NCBI GenBank assembly: GCA_021798855.1
Contig: JAJZBP010000016.1
Coordinates: 1-17,848, forward strand
From: Bacillota bacterium
GTDB lineage: Bacteria; Bacillota; Sulfobacillia; JAJZIM01; JAJZBP01
Length of the DNA stretch: 17,848 nucleotides
Direction of reading: 5' to 3'
Within the stretch, counting starts at the first letter, position 1. Each line of letters starts with the position of its first letter. Below the pieces are notes generated by a model that saw nothing but the letters and a program-made list of their open reading frames with translations, searched no databases and had not been told where the DNA came from. Below are positions 11,304-17,534 of this stretch, in pieces. The translations under genes and the position numbers were made by a program.

Positions 11304-11537
11304 ATGCCCACCTTCGTTTTCTACGGCCTTCTTGTTTTGGCCGGATTTACGGTGATCCGCTGGGCCGACCGTGCTGTGCCTTCACTGATCATGTCCGGCG
11401 TCGTCGTCGGCTTCCTGTGGCACTTCGTCCCCAGCAGCCACCCGGAACTGCTGGCGGCGTGGGGATGGGCGAAGACCGCCGCGTGGCCTTGGGTTCAGCA
11501 GACCGTGCAGGCGCATATAAAAGGCGGGGGTTTTTAG
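11304..11537 (+). CDS. Small membrane protein with two transmembrane segments (77 aa)
   Basis: ATG 11304 has AAAGGAG well placed upstream. Residues 3-19 (TFVFYGLLVLAGFTVIR) and about 27-43 (SLIMSGVVVGFLWHFVP) are two hydrophobic stretches; the rest is an amphipathic tail with several Trp (AAWGWAKTAAWPWVQQTVQA). The size and topology are holin-like, but there is no endolysin next to it, so I only call it a membrane protein. It is the last gene of this rightward run. Confidence 0.6.
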   Translation: MPTFVFYGLLVLAGFTVIRWADRAVPSLIMSGVVVGFLWHFVPSSHPELLAAWGWAKTAAWPWVQQTVQAHIKGGGF

Positions 11538-11545
11538 CCCTCGCC
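11523..11545. terminator. Hairpin at the end of the small-gene run
   Basis: GGCGGGGG (11523-11530) pairs with CCCTCGCC (11538-11545) with one G-U; the 7-base loop contains the stop of the preceding gene. No T-run follows on the + strand; on the - strand the stem is followed by TTTTAT. It may insulate the next promoter, but efficiency as a rightward terminator is doubtful. Confidence 0.4.
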
Positions 11546-11555
11546 TCCGAATCTA

Positions 11556-11585
11556 TTGACGGCCTCCGGGTAATAGGCTTATAAT
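11556..11585 (+). promoter_or_regulatory. Sigma-A-type promoter for the RHH-ApgM gene
   Basis: TTGACG (11556-11561), 18-base spacer, perfect TATAAT (11580-11585), 34 bases before the GTG start. It is the best promoter on the + strand of this window and overlaps the operator repeats. Confidence 0.8.
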
Positions 11586-11603
11586 AGGCTCAAAATGAGC
11601 CTA
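11571..11603. promoter_or_regulatory. Palindromic operator with repeated half sites
   Basis: TAATAGGCT occurs at 11571-11579 and again at 11582-11590, 11 bases apart (one helical turn). The second copy forms a perfect palindrome, AGGCTCA-AAA-TGAGCCT (11586-11602). The array overlaps the -10 box and transcription start, as expected for a repressor site, and the gene it controls encodes a ribbon-helix-helix domain. Autoregulation is inference. Confidence 0.65.
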
Positions 11604-11619
11604 GAAAGAAGGGTCTACC

Positions 11620-13023
11620 GTGCCGCCCCAAAAAATAAGCCTCCGGGTATACGTTGACCCCGATGAAATACCGATGATCGACGAGGCTGCCAAACGAGAA
11701 GGGTTGTCGCGGTCCACCTGGGCCAAGCGTACCCTGCTCAAACAAGCTTCGGCGGTCCCGGCTCAAGCTCCTTCTGTATCTCTACCGATAACGATGCTTC
11801 CTCCTCCAGTTGCTCCAGTGCTGCCGAGGGAATGGGCGCAAAATGACGGCGGAAGCATCGTTCTCCTGGTTATGGACGGAGTAGGGGATATTCCAGATGA
11901 CCGAGGCCGTACCCCCCTGGAAGCAGCGCGGACGCCAAACCTTGATCGCATTGCCCGAAAAGCATCGCTAGGCCGAACGATTCCCATTGCTCCCGGTGTC
12001 ACCGCCGGAAGTGTTGCTGGGCACCTGGCGCTCTTGGGCTATGACCCGATGGCGGTTAAGATTGGGCGCGGCCCCATTGACGCCCTTGGGGTCGGCGTAG
12101 ACCTTCAGCCCGGCGACGTGGTAATGCGGGGAAACTTCGCTACAGTAAAAGATGGCATTGTGATAGACCGACGGGCCGGGCGGTTGCCGGGGGATACCGC
12201 AGCAGAGCTTTGCTTTGCCCTGAATGCCAAATTAAGATTTAAGTTTGAAGGCATTGAAACTCAAATTGCTCAAACAGCAGAGCATAGATTTGTTTTGCAC
12301 CTACGGGGGAATAACCTCTCCCCGCAGATAACGGATACCGATCCTGGGCAGAACGGATTGCCAGCCAAGCCATGCCGGGCCAACGCTCCCCAGGCAGCGC
12401 GAACTGCCGAAATAGTCAACATCGTAGCGAAAGCTGCCGCCGATTTTTTGATGATTAACCGAGCTAACGCTATTTTGCTACGGGGCGCTGGGGCGAGGCC
12501 CCACCTGGCTTCGTTCAACGACCATTACGGATTGAATGCTATGGCAGTTGCAACTTATCCCACGTACAGGGGAATAGCTGCGGCCTGTGGCATGGAACTC
12601 TACCCCATGATGCCTAGCGATGCTCACGACGCAATAAACTTTGCTGTTTCCGCGCTCCAAGGCCCCAACAAGCACCAATTCATATTCATTCACTACAAAA
12701 ACACCGACACGGCGGGGGAAGACGGTAACTTCGATGCAAAGGTGGCTGCAATAGAGCACCTGGATGCCGCACTGAAACCCTTGGTGGACCAACCGCCGGA
12801 CGTACTGGTGGTAGCCGGGGACCACCCGACTCCGGTGGCAATGCGAGGGCACAGTTGGCACCCGGTCCCCTTGATGATAGCCTCCAAATGGACCCCAGGA
12901 GGTAAGAATCAGCGATATACCGAACGGCAATGCGCCGATGGAGAGTTAGGAACGATAAAGGCGACGGACGTAATGGCATTAGCGATGGGCCATGCAAAAC
13001 GGTTACGAAAAATTGACACTTAA
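11620..13023 (+). CDS. apgM: Ribbon-helix-helix domain fused to ApgM-type phosphoglycerate mutase
   Basis: Two parts. Residues 4-43 (KISLRVYVDPDEIPMIDEAAKR, then GLSRSTWAKRTLLKQA) form a ribbon-helix-helix DNA-binding domain; 44-77 is a Pro/Ala linker. Residues 78-467 match archaeal-type cofactor-independent phosphoglycerate mutase, which interconverts 3- and 2-phosphoglycerate: IVLLVMDGVGD (D86), the nucleophile region GSVAGHLALLGYDP (S131), IGRGPIDALG, GNFATV, DRRAGR (184-188), LLRGAGARP, GDHPTP (D401, H402), GHSWHPVP (H411) and a YTERQCADGELGTIK tail. The metal-ligand motif normally D-x3-H reads D363-TAG-E367, so one His is Glu, and the usual Ser-Asp after the glycine is Ser-Val. It may be a full enzyme, an altered phosphatase or a metabolite-sensing regulator. 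The gene is alone between its own promoter/operator and a terminator. GTG 11620 follows GAAGGG. Confidence 0.85.
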   Translation: MPPQKISLRVYVDPDEIPMIDEAAKREGLSRSTWAKRTLLKQASAVPAQAPSVSLPITMLPPPVAPVLPREWAQNDGGSIVLLVMDGVGDIPDDRGRTPLEAARTPNLDRIARKASLGRTIPIAPGVTAGSVAGHLALLGYDPMAVKIGRGPIDALGVGVDLQPGDVVMRGNFATVKDGIVIDRRAGRLPGDTAAELCFALNAKLRFKFEGIETQIAQTAEHRFVLHLRGNNLSPQITDTDPGQNGLPAKPCRANAPQAARTAEIVNIVAKAAADFLMINRANAILLRGAGARPHLASFNDHYGLNAMAVATYPTYRGIAAACGMELYPMMPSDAHDAINFAVSALQGPNKHQFIFIHYKNTDTAGEDGNFDAKVAAIEHLDAALKPLVDQPPDVLVVAGDHPTPVAMRGHSWHPVPLMIASKWTPGGKNQRYTERQCADGELGTIKATDVMALAMGHAKRLRKIDT

Positions 13024-13052
13024 CCGGGCAAAAACAGCCCGGTTTTCTTTTT
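13022..13052 (+). terminator. Rho-independent terminator after RHH-ApgM
   Basis: AACCGGGC (13022-13029), 7-base loop, GCCCGGTT (13037-13044), then TTCTTTTT. Strong, and it begins at the stop codon of the gene. Confidence 0.9.
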
Positions 13053-13076
13053 GCCCAGCCGCTTCATGTAGCACGT

Positions 13077-13106
13077 AAAAACAAAGGCGGCAATTTAGCC
13101 GCCTTT
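13077..13106 (-). terminator. Rho-independent terminator of the leftward partition operon
   Basis: On the - strand AAAGGCGGC (13106-13098) pairs with GCCGCCTTT (13091-13083), nine perfect pairs, followed by GTTTTT. The stop codon of the ParR-like gene sits in the loop. With the neighbouring rightward terminator it separates the two converging units. Confidence 0.85.
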
Positions 13107-13397
13107 CCCCAACCACTCGTCGCTTTCCAACGCCGAGGTATCCAGGCCCCCGCCCTCTTCCGGCGGCGGCGGCTCCGGTGCCGGACGTTGCTCCACTGCC
13201 TGCCGCAGAAGTTGCAATTCCTCAAAGACGCGTTCAAGCGTTTCCCCCCCGGCGGCTATGCCTATCTCCGCCAGGATGCGCACCTTGCGCCCCGGTTCCG
13301 GCGCATCCTTTAATACTGGGAAAAGCGGCGAATCCGGGGGGACAACCACCCGCGCCCGGATCGGCTGCTTTTCTGGAGGCAATTTAGGACGCGACAC
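13095..13397 (-). CDS. ParR-like DNA-binding partition adaptor (100 aa)
   Basis: Directly downstream of the ParM gene and overlapping it by 14 bases, the position of ParR in type II partition loci. The N-terminal half, PIRARVVVPPDSPLFPVLKD followed by PGRKVRILAEIGIAAGG, fits a ribbon-helix-helix: a strand, a short helix, then a longer helix. A second helix (LERVFEELQLLRQAVEQ) is followed by a Pro-rich linker (PAPEPPPPEEGGG) and an acidic C-terminus (DTSALESDEWLG). In known systems ParR binds the centromere with its RHH and contacts the ParM filament end with its C-terminus. Sequence similarity alone is weak; context carries the call. Confidence 0.6.
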   Translation of the reverse strand: MSRPKLPPEKQPIRARVVVPPDSPLFPVLKDAPEPGRKVRILAEIGIAAGGETLERVFEELQLLRQAVEQRPAPEPPPPEEGGGLDTSALESDEWLGKGG

Positions 13398-14358
13398 GAT
13401 GCACTCCCCCAGCTTGCTTTAAGTACCCCTTGGCGTTGGCAAACCGCGCCTCCCTGCCGGGGAGCGTATGCGCCTTGCAGGGCAATTCCAGGGTTCCGCC
13501 CAACGGCGTGGCACCGCCGCCCGCGAGGATCGCCAAGACTAGCTTATCCACTTCCCCCCGGAACCGCCCAAGCAGTTCGTCCCGAAGCCGCCCGGCGAAG
13601 TCACGCACCGACTGCCGGGCATCCTGCGGACCCAACACCTGCCCCTTGAACCCGACGGATTCCCGGAGAGCCTGCCGTGCCACTTCAAGGGGCACCACCC
13701 CAAAACGGGAGGCAAGGGACCGACGGAAGGTTTCAACCACGTCCCCAATGCCCGCCTGGACGCTGAAAGACAATTCCCGCACCGGCACCACCTTGGGCAC
13801 CGTCACCGTCACAACGTCGGTAGTGCGGAACCCAACGTCAATCAAACAAGCGTAGGCGTGGTAACTCGGCACCTGTCGGGCCACCTGTGGTAGCGACAGG
13901 GCGTAGACCAAGGCCGCAACGCCTTGTGGCCTCAAAACCACTTTCGCGATCCGCACCGCCGTTTCCTCCCCCCCGGTGGCCAGGGTGACGCGCCGCCCCC
14001 GCAGGAATTCCTCGGTGGCATCCTTTTCAGTGAAAAACGAATCCAGGGGAAGCCCGGTGGCAAGGGTAATGTCCCCGGAGGCCCCGGCCTCATGCAAAGC
14101 GGCCCCGAGAAGCGGCAAGGCGTCGGGGGTGGAAAGCCGCCTATCGGTCCCCGGCGTTCGGCGGGCCGGGGAATTCAGCGCTGCCTCGCCGTAAGTGATC
14201 GCCTGGCCGTCAACGGTGACAACGTGCCCGGCGGACCCCAGGCCCCAGGTACGAACGTCGGCCCCGGCAGGGGCGTAGACCGCTGGGAAAACCTTGGAAC
14301 GGGTGGCCGTTTGAAGCTTCACGTCACCGAACCCAGCGTCAACCGCAACAATTTCCAT
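13384..14358 (-). CDS. parM: ParM-type actin-like ATPase (plasmid segregation)
   Basis: Actin-fold protein expected to polymerise and push replicon copies apart. Motifs: phosphate 1 VDAGFGDVK (7-14), phosphate 2 CLIDVGFRTTDVV (171-183), adenosine motif LAILAGGGATPLGGTLE (275-291). TGLPLDSFF (101-109) is the loop often seen in the ParM/StbA and archaeal Ta0583-like branch. Length 324 aa is normal. ATG 14358 has GGAGGAGG upstream on this strand, inside the end of the preceding small gene (20-base overlap). It is cotranscribed with the ParR-like gene, and with the HTH regulator upstream. Its presence argues that the DNA replicates, at least at times, as an episome. Confidence 0.85.
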   Translation of the reverse strand: MEIVAVDAGFGDVKLQTATRSKVFPAVYAPAGADVRTWGLGSAGHVVTVDGQAITYGEAALNSPARRTPGTDRRLSTPDALPLLGAALHEAGASGDITLATGLPLDSFFTEKDATEEFLRGRRVTLATGGEETAVRIAKVVLRPQGVAALVYALSLPQVARQVPSYHAYACLIDVGFRTTDVVTVTVPKVVPVRELSFSVQAGIGDVVETFRRSLASRFGVVPLEVARQALRESVGFKGQVLGPQDARQSVRDFAGRLRDELLGRFRGEVDKLVLAILAGGGATPLGGTLELPCKAHTLPGREARFANAKGYLKQAGGVHRVAS

Positions 14359-14584
14359 TTACTTCTTTTGCCTCCTCCAACACGTGAAATTCTTGAGTTT
14401 CCGCATCGTAAGCTTCCAGGTTCATCAAACCTTGAGTAATCATGGACTGAGCCTTGCCCGTTGCCACGGCGAGAATAGCACAAGCCAGGGCAGCCGCCTC
14501 CTTCTCAAGATAAACGGTCAGGACGGGCCTGACCCGCCTGCAACCACAATATACCGGCAGGATGGACAGCGTTTCACTTTCCAT
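14339..14584 (-). CDS. Small hypothetical protein upstream of ParM (81 aa)
   Basis: ATG 14584 on the - strand has AAAGGGG upstream. The protein MESETLSILPVYCGCRRVRP continues VLTVYLEKEAAALACAILAV, ATGKAQSM, and ends AKEVNGNCCG. It has a beta start, an Ala-rich helix that could pack or dimerise, and terminal cysteines. It sits between the regulator and ParM and overlaps ParM, so it belongs to the partition operon. No family recognised; an accessory partition or regulatory role is only a guess. Confidence 0.6.
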   Translation of the reverse strand: MESETLSILPVYCGCRRVRPVLTVYLEKEAAALACAILAVATGKAQSMITQGLMNLEAYDAETQEFHVLEEAKEVNGNCCG

Positions 14585-14605
14585 GCTCTAACCCCTTTCT
14601 GTTTC

Positions 14606-14878
14606 TTACTGCCGACGAAACGGCTTGCCAAGCCATTTAATCCGTTCGGTATCCACTGTGTAGCCGCCGAGATTCGGGTTAAGCACCGTGATTCCCTGTT
14701 TTTCCATTTGGCGCAGATGATTGCATATTGTGCTCTCCGTAAGCATGGTAAGGATGGATAATTCGCCTACCGAAACGGGCCTGTTCAGAAGCAGCATGGC
14801 AAGTAATACCTGGGTGGCATAGAGGCCAAGCTTTCCGAAGTTTGCCAAGGCAAATACCGAAGCCACGACTTCATCCAT
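14606..14878 (-). CDS. Winged-helix transcriptional regulator (90 aa)
   Basis: ATG 14878 has AAAGGAG upstream on the - strand. The sequence MDEVVASVFALANFGKLGLY leads into ATQVLLAMLLLNRPVSVGELSIL and TMLTESTICNHLRQMEKQGI, the helix-turn-helix of an ArsR/MarR-like winged helix, with the wing at TVLNPNLGGYTVDTERIKW. It is first in the leftward operon and reads away from a promoter bracketed by long inverted repeats, so it probably represses its own operon and perhaps the rightward genes at 15039. Copy-number or partition control is a reasonable guess. Confidence 0.75.
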   Translation of the reverse strand: MDEVVASVFALANFGKLGLYATQVLLAMLLLNRPVSVGELSILTMLTESTICNHLRQMEKQGITVLNPNLGGYTVDTERIKWLGKPFRRQ

Positions 14879-14909
14879 GCGGCGGCACTCTCCTTTCCCT
14901 TTAATTATG

Positions 14910-14988
14910 TGACCACTAATTACCCACTAATCAATTGTACCCCTTGCCCATCGGGGGTGTCAAGGGTTTTATGGGTATTTAGTGGTCA
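14910..14988. repeat. 17-bp inverted repeat bracketing the leftward promoter
   Basis: TGACCACTAATTACCCA (14910-14926) and TGGGTATTTAGTGGTCA (14972-14988) are inverted copies with one mismatch, centred on the - strand promoter. A further half site, CCCACTAATCA, lies at 14923-14933. Likely operators for the adjacent winged-helix regulator. Confidence 0.75.
14934..14963 (-). promoter_or_regulatory. Sigma-A-type promoter for the regulator-ParM operon
   Basis: On the - strand, perfect TTGACA (14963-14958), 18-base spacer, TACAAT (14939-14934), followed by operator repeats and the ribosome site of the regulator gene. No equally good rightward promoter is visible in 14940-15020. Confidence 0.8.
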
Positions 14989-15038
14989 GTTTTTATTTAG
15001 CGGGTGGTAGATGCCCACCAAATAAGGAGGCTTGTTCG

Positions 15039-15242
15039 ATGGAATGGCAACAGTGCAAAAGCGATTGCATCTGGTATCGGTGCGAGAGCGAATGGCAGTA
15101 CCGGGAAGGCGGCGAGAAACTTGCCACGGTGTATCCGGTTGGCGGTGGCTTTATTTGGGAGACTCGCGGCGGTGCGACCGGCGTCACCGTAACCCTGGAG
15201 GAAGCCCAGGCGCAGGCAGCTTCGTATTACACCCATGATTAG
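15039..15242 (+). CDS. Small cysteine-containing protein (67 aa)
   Basis: AAGGAGG at 15024-15030 fixes ATG 15039; an in-frame ATG at 14982 has no ribosome site and lies in the operator. The product MEWQQCKSDCIWYRCESEWQ has three cysteines (6, 10, 15), then a beta-rich part (LATVYPVGGGFIWETRG and GVTVTLEEAQAQAASYY) that resembles small proteins with an 'A.V.....G.W.W.V' sheet and a helix. It overlaps the methylase gene by eight bases. First gene of the rightward unit opposite the regulator. Function unknown. Confidence 0.65.
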   Translation: MEWQQCKSDCIWYRCESEWQYREGGEKLATVYPVGGGFIWETRGGATGVTVTLEEAQAQAASYYTHD

Positions 15243-15526
15243 GCCAGCGGTTAAACCGCCCTTTCCCTGGATGGGAGGCAAGCAGAGCCTGGCAAGGCGG
15301 ATAATTGAATTCATCCCGCCACACCGGACCTACGTGGAACCGTTCGGCGGGTCCGCCGCCGTGCTGTTGGGGAAGCCGCCAAGCAAAGTAGAAATCTACA
15401 ACGACTTGGACGGCGGACTTGTAAACCTGTTCCGGGTAACCCCGAAGCCGCCGGGGAATTGCAGCACCGCCTTCGGCTAACTCCCTATTCGCGGGAGGAA
15501 TTTTACCCCTACCCACGCCTGAAAGC

Positions 15527-15544
15527 CCCGTCCTTCAGGGCGGG
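15527..15544. repeat. Left-end hairpin of the second TnpB element
   Basis: CCCGTCC (15527-15533), loop TTCA, GGGCGGG (15538-15544). It matches the right-end hairpin at 16896-16915 and would be the transposase recognition structure. Confidence 0.8.
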
Positions 15545-15589
15545 AATGAAAGGCGCCTGTCCCAATAACACCAAGATGGAGGTGACCAA

Positions 15590-16678
15590 ATGCAAACGAT
15601 AACCCTGCGAATGAAACTGCTGAAACCGACGGAAGCGAAGAAGGCTGAGTACCGCCGGATGACGAACGAAACGACCGCGCTGGCCAACAGGCTCATCGGC
15701 CTACCCAAAAAAGAGCGTTCGATTTCCAGCAAGAGTATCGGCGGCGACCTCCCGTCGGCGGTGAAAAACCAACTCGTCCGCGACGTCAACGGCAACAAGA
15801 CGGCCAAACGGTTCCGCCGCGTGTGGCCCGCCTTCAACAACCAGAACTTCCGCGTGGAGAAAGAAACGGCCAAAGACGGTAAAGAAACCTGGAAAGCGTC
15901 GTTCCCCACGGGAGAAAAACGGGTTGGCGTCCCGGTGGTGGCCACGGACTACCACAAACCGTACCTGGAACTGCTGCAAACCGGCAAGGCGAAGCAGGGG
16001 GCGGCCAAACTGGTGGAGCGCCGGGGTGAGTGGTATACCCACCTGTCGCTGACCATCGGGGAGCCGGAGAAGGAAGTTTCGTCTGTGCCCGCCAAGATGC
16101 CCAAAATCGTAGGCATTGACCTGGGGTTGATCGTCCTTCTGGCGGCCTGGTGCGGCGGGCTGACACTGTTCGTCCACGGCGGGCCGCTGGCGTATGTTCG
16201 CAGGCACTTCGCGGCTTTGCGGTGGTCATACCAGAAGAACGGGGCGAAGCGGGCGCTGAAGCGCCTGGGCGACCGGGAACACCGGTGGGTGACGGACATG
16301 AACCACAAGATCGCCCGGGCCGTGGTGGACTTCGCCAAAAAGAACGGGGCAAACCTAATCCGTCTGGAAGACCTGACGGGCATCAGGTGGACGAGGAGGC
16401 AGAGCCGGAAACAGCGGCAGGACCACGGCAGGAGCCTGCACCACTGGCCGTTCTTCCAGTTGCGGCAGTTCATCGAGTACAAGGCGGCGTTGGCGGGCAT
16501 CGAGGTCCAGAGCGTGAACCGGGACAAGACGAGCCAGACATGCAGCCGGTGCGGGGAGACGCGGAGCGTCCGACCCGCAAGCCGGTGGTTTGAGTGTCCC
16601 CGGTGCAAGCGGAAAAAGCACGTTGACGCGAACGCGGCGGAGAACGTCGCCAGCGCGATCAGCGGGCTGGCGGCGTAA
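15590..16678 (+). CDS. tnpB: TnpB RNA-guided nuclease (IS200/IS605 OrfB), second type
   Basis: A 362-aa TnpB of a different branch from the first copy. Catalytic residues are intact: D177 in VGIDLGLIVLLAAWCGG, E260 in LIRLEDLTGIRW, D346 in KKHVDANAAENVA. The zinc ribbon is C318/C321 (CSRCG) and C336/C339 (CPRCK). The bridge segment RHFAALRWSYQKNG and the ERRG-like DREHRWVTDMNHKIAR block are typical. Start ATG 15590 follows GGAGGTGA. It lies within the dam gene in the same direction. No frameshift, so the nuclease is presumably functional, while transposition would require a TnpA in trans. Confidence 0.92.
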   Translation: MQTITLRMKLLKPTEAKKAEYRRMTNETTALANRLIGLPKKERSISSKSIGGDLPSAVKNQLVRDVNGNKTAKRFRRVWPAFNNQNFRVEKETAKDGKETWKASFPTGEKRVGVPVVATDYHKPYLELLQTGKAKQGAAKLVERRGEWYTHLSLTIGEPEKEVSSVPAKMPKIVGIDLGLIVLLAAWCGGLTLFVHGGPLAYVRRHFAALRWSYQKNGAKRALKRLGDREHRWVTDMNHKIARAVVDFAKKNGANLIRLEDLTGIRWTRRQSRKQRQDHGRSLHHWPFFQLRQFIEYKAALAGIEVQSVNRDKTSQTCSRCGETRSVRPASRWFECPRCKRKKHVDANAAENVASAISGLAA

Positions 16679-16925
16679 AGCCAAACTTAGCGGTCCCGGC
16701 AGCGGGCGGAAGTCCGTGAGGGATCGCCGCCCAACCGTGGCAGCGGCCAAGGGGTGCCGTGAACCGGTGGGGGCGGGCCGTGTTGGCGCGGCCCCAACGG
16801 GTGAGCCGATGAGGCCCGGTGGAAACATACGGGCGGAGGCGAAATCCCAACCAACCGGGCGCGATCCCCGCAAGGGGCGCGTAATTCCCGGGAATCCCCG
16901 TTCTTCAGGGCGGGGAGGACGTCAA
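16679..16925 (+). ncRNA. Candidate omega-RNA (reRNA) of the second TnpB
   Basis: The 247 bases after tnpB lack a convincing ORF but are GC-rich with many self-complementary runs (for example GGGCGCGATCCCCGCAAGGG near 16857-16876) and end in the right-end hairpin. By family rules this is the guide-RNA scaffold, with the guide starting at the boundary, about 16926: GACTGCCGGGAGCGGA. The guide therefore matches the dam sequence right of the insertion. Extent of the 5' end is not visible. Confidence 0.5.
16896..16915. repeat. Right-end hairpin of the second TnpB element
   Basis: CCCCGTTC (16896-16903), loop TTCA, GGGCGGGG (16908-16915), eight pairs with two G-T. Same loop and nearly the same stem as the left end. 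Confidence 0.8.
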
Positions 16926-17474
16926 GACTGCCGGGAGCGGATTAACGCCGAAGCGGACCCCGTTGAAGCCGTCCCGCATGTTCATGGTGGTTGCAAACCA
17001 GGCTTTCAGCGGCGTCTTCCGCGCCGGGAAGCCTTCCTGGGGGTACAGCATTAAGGACAACTCCACCGTCCAACGGTTCCTGTCGTCCGTGGAGAAAGAC
17101 TTGCCGCCGGTGGTGGAGCGGCTGCGGACGGTCCACGTCGAGAACCTTCCGTGGGAGAAAATTCTGCCCAAGTACGACACGCCGGAAACTTGCTTCTACT
17201 TGGACCCGCCGTATCCGCACAGCACCCGGAAAAACGGAAAATACCTGCACGAAATGACAGACGACGATCACCGCCGCCTCGTCGAAGCGGTGCCGACACT
17301 CCAGGGAATGGTGCTTATCTCCAGCTACCCCAGCGGCATCTACAGGCCCCTGGCGGAAGCCGGGTGGCAGGAAATTCGCTGGTTGCGAAGCTGCATGGCC
17401 GGCGCGAGGACCAAAGGCACCGGAATCCTGGGGCCGGGGGCGGCAGCGGCGGCGGGGCTTAGCCCGCCAAATCA

Positions 17475-17503
17475 TTGCTTCAGGAGCATGGGCGGGTTAT
17501 AAT
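17475..17503 (+). promoter_or_regulatory. Promoter for the MntA/HepT pair
   Basis: TTGCTT (17475-17480), 17-base spacer, perfect TATAAT (17498-17503), 31 bases before the mntA start and lying in the end of dam. The A/T-rich near-palindrome TTAGGAATTCTAA (17508-17522) follows and might be an operator. Confidence 0.65.
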
Positions 17504-17534
17504 CCAATTTAGGAATTCTAAGGAGGCCATGCCG

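Larger units (their letters stand above)
15525..16925 (+). mobile_element. Second TnpB-only IS200/IS605-like element, inside dam
   Basis: Left flank ends ...CGCCTGAAA, right flank begins GACTGCCGGGAGCGG; joining them keeps the methylase frame (RLK-DCRER). AAG is common to both junctions, so the ends can slide up to three bases. Both ends carry a hairpin with a TTCA loop and similar stems, typical of this family, and the right end closes with GGAGGACGTCAA. It carries tnpB, no tnpA, and about 245 bases of probable guide-RNA scaffold. Confidence 0.85.
15235..17502 (+). pseudogene. dam: DNA adenine methylase (D12/Dam class), interrupted and frameshifted
   Basis: Intact members methylate adenine N6 and are common in phages. 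Piece 1 (from ATG 15235) has the SAM-binding motif FPWMGGKQSLARRI and YVEPFGGSAAVLL up to NLFRV. At about 15436-15438 the frame shifts; the conserved continuation NPEAAGELQHRLRLTPYSRE is in another frame. At about 15524 a TnpB element is inserted. After it, DCRERINAEADPVEAV resumes, then a one-base shift in the CCC at 16973-16975 leads to RMFMVVANQAFSG in the original frame. The last piece has the catalytic DPPY (CFYLDPPYPHST) and GTGILGPGAA, to TAA 17500-17502. The indels are compensating in sum, but the insertion alone inactivates the gene. The frameshifts could be sequencing errors; the insertion cannot. Confidence 0.85.

Noticed and set aside
11304..11537. Holin
   Set aside because: Two transmembrane segments fit, but there is no lysis gene nearby and no family motif, so only 'membrane protein' is supported.
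16150..16593. 147-codon alternative frame inside the second tnpB, and antisense frames there
   Set aside because: tnpB has all catalytic motifs in its own frame; the alternative is charge-rich shadow sequence.
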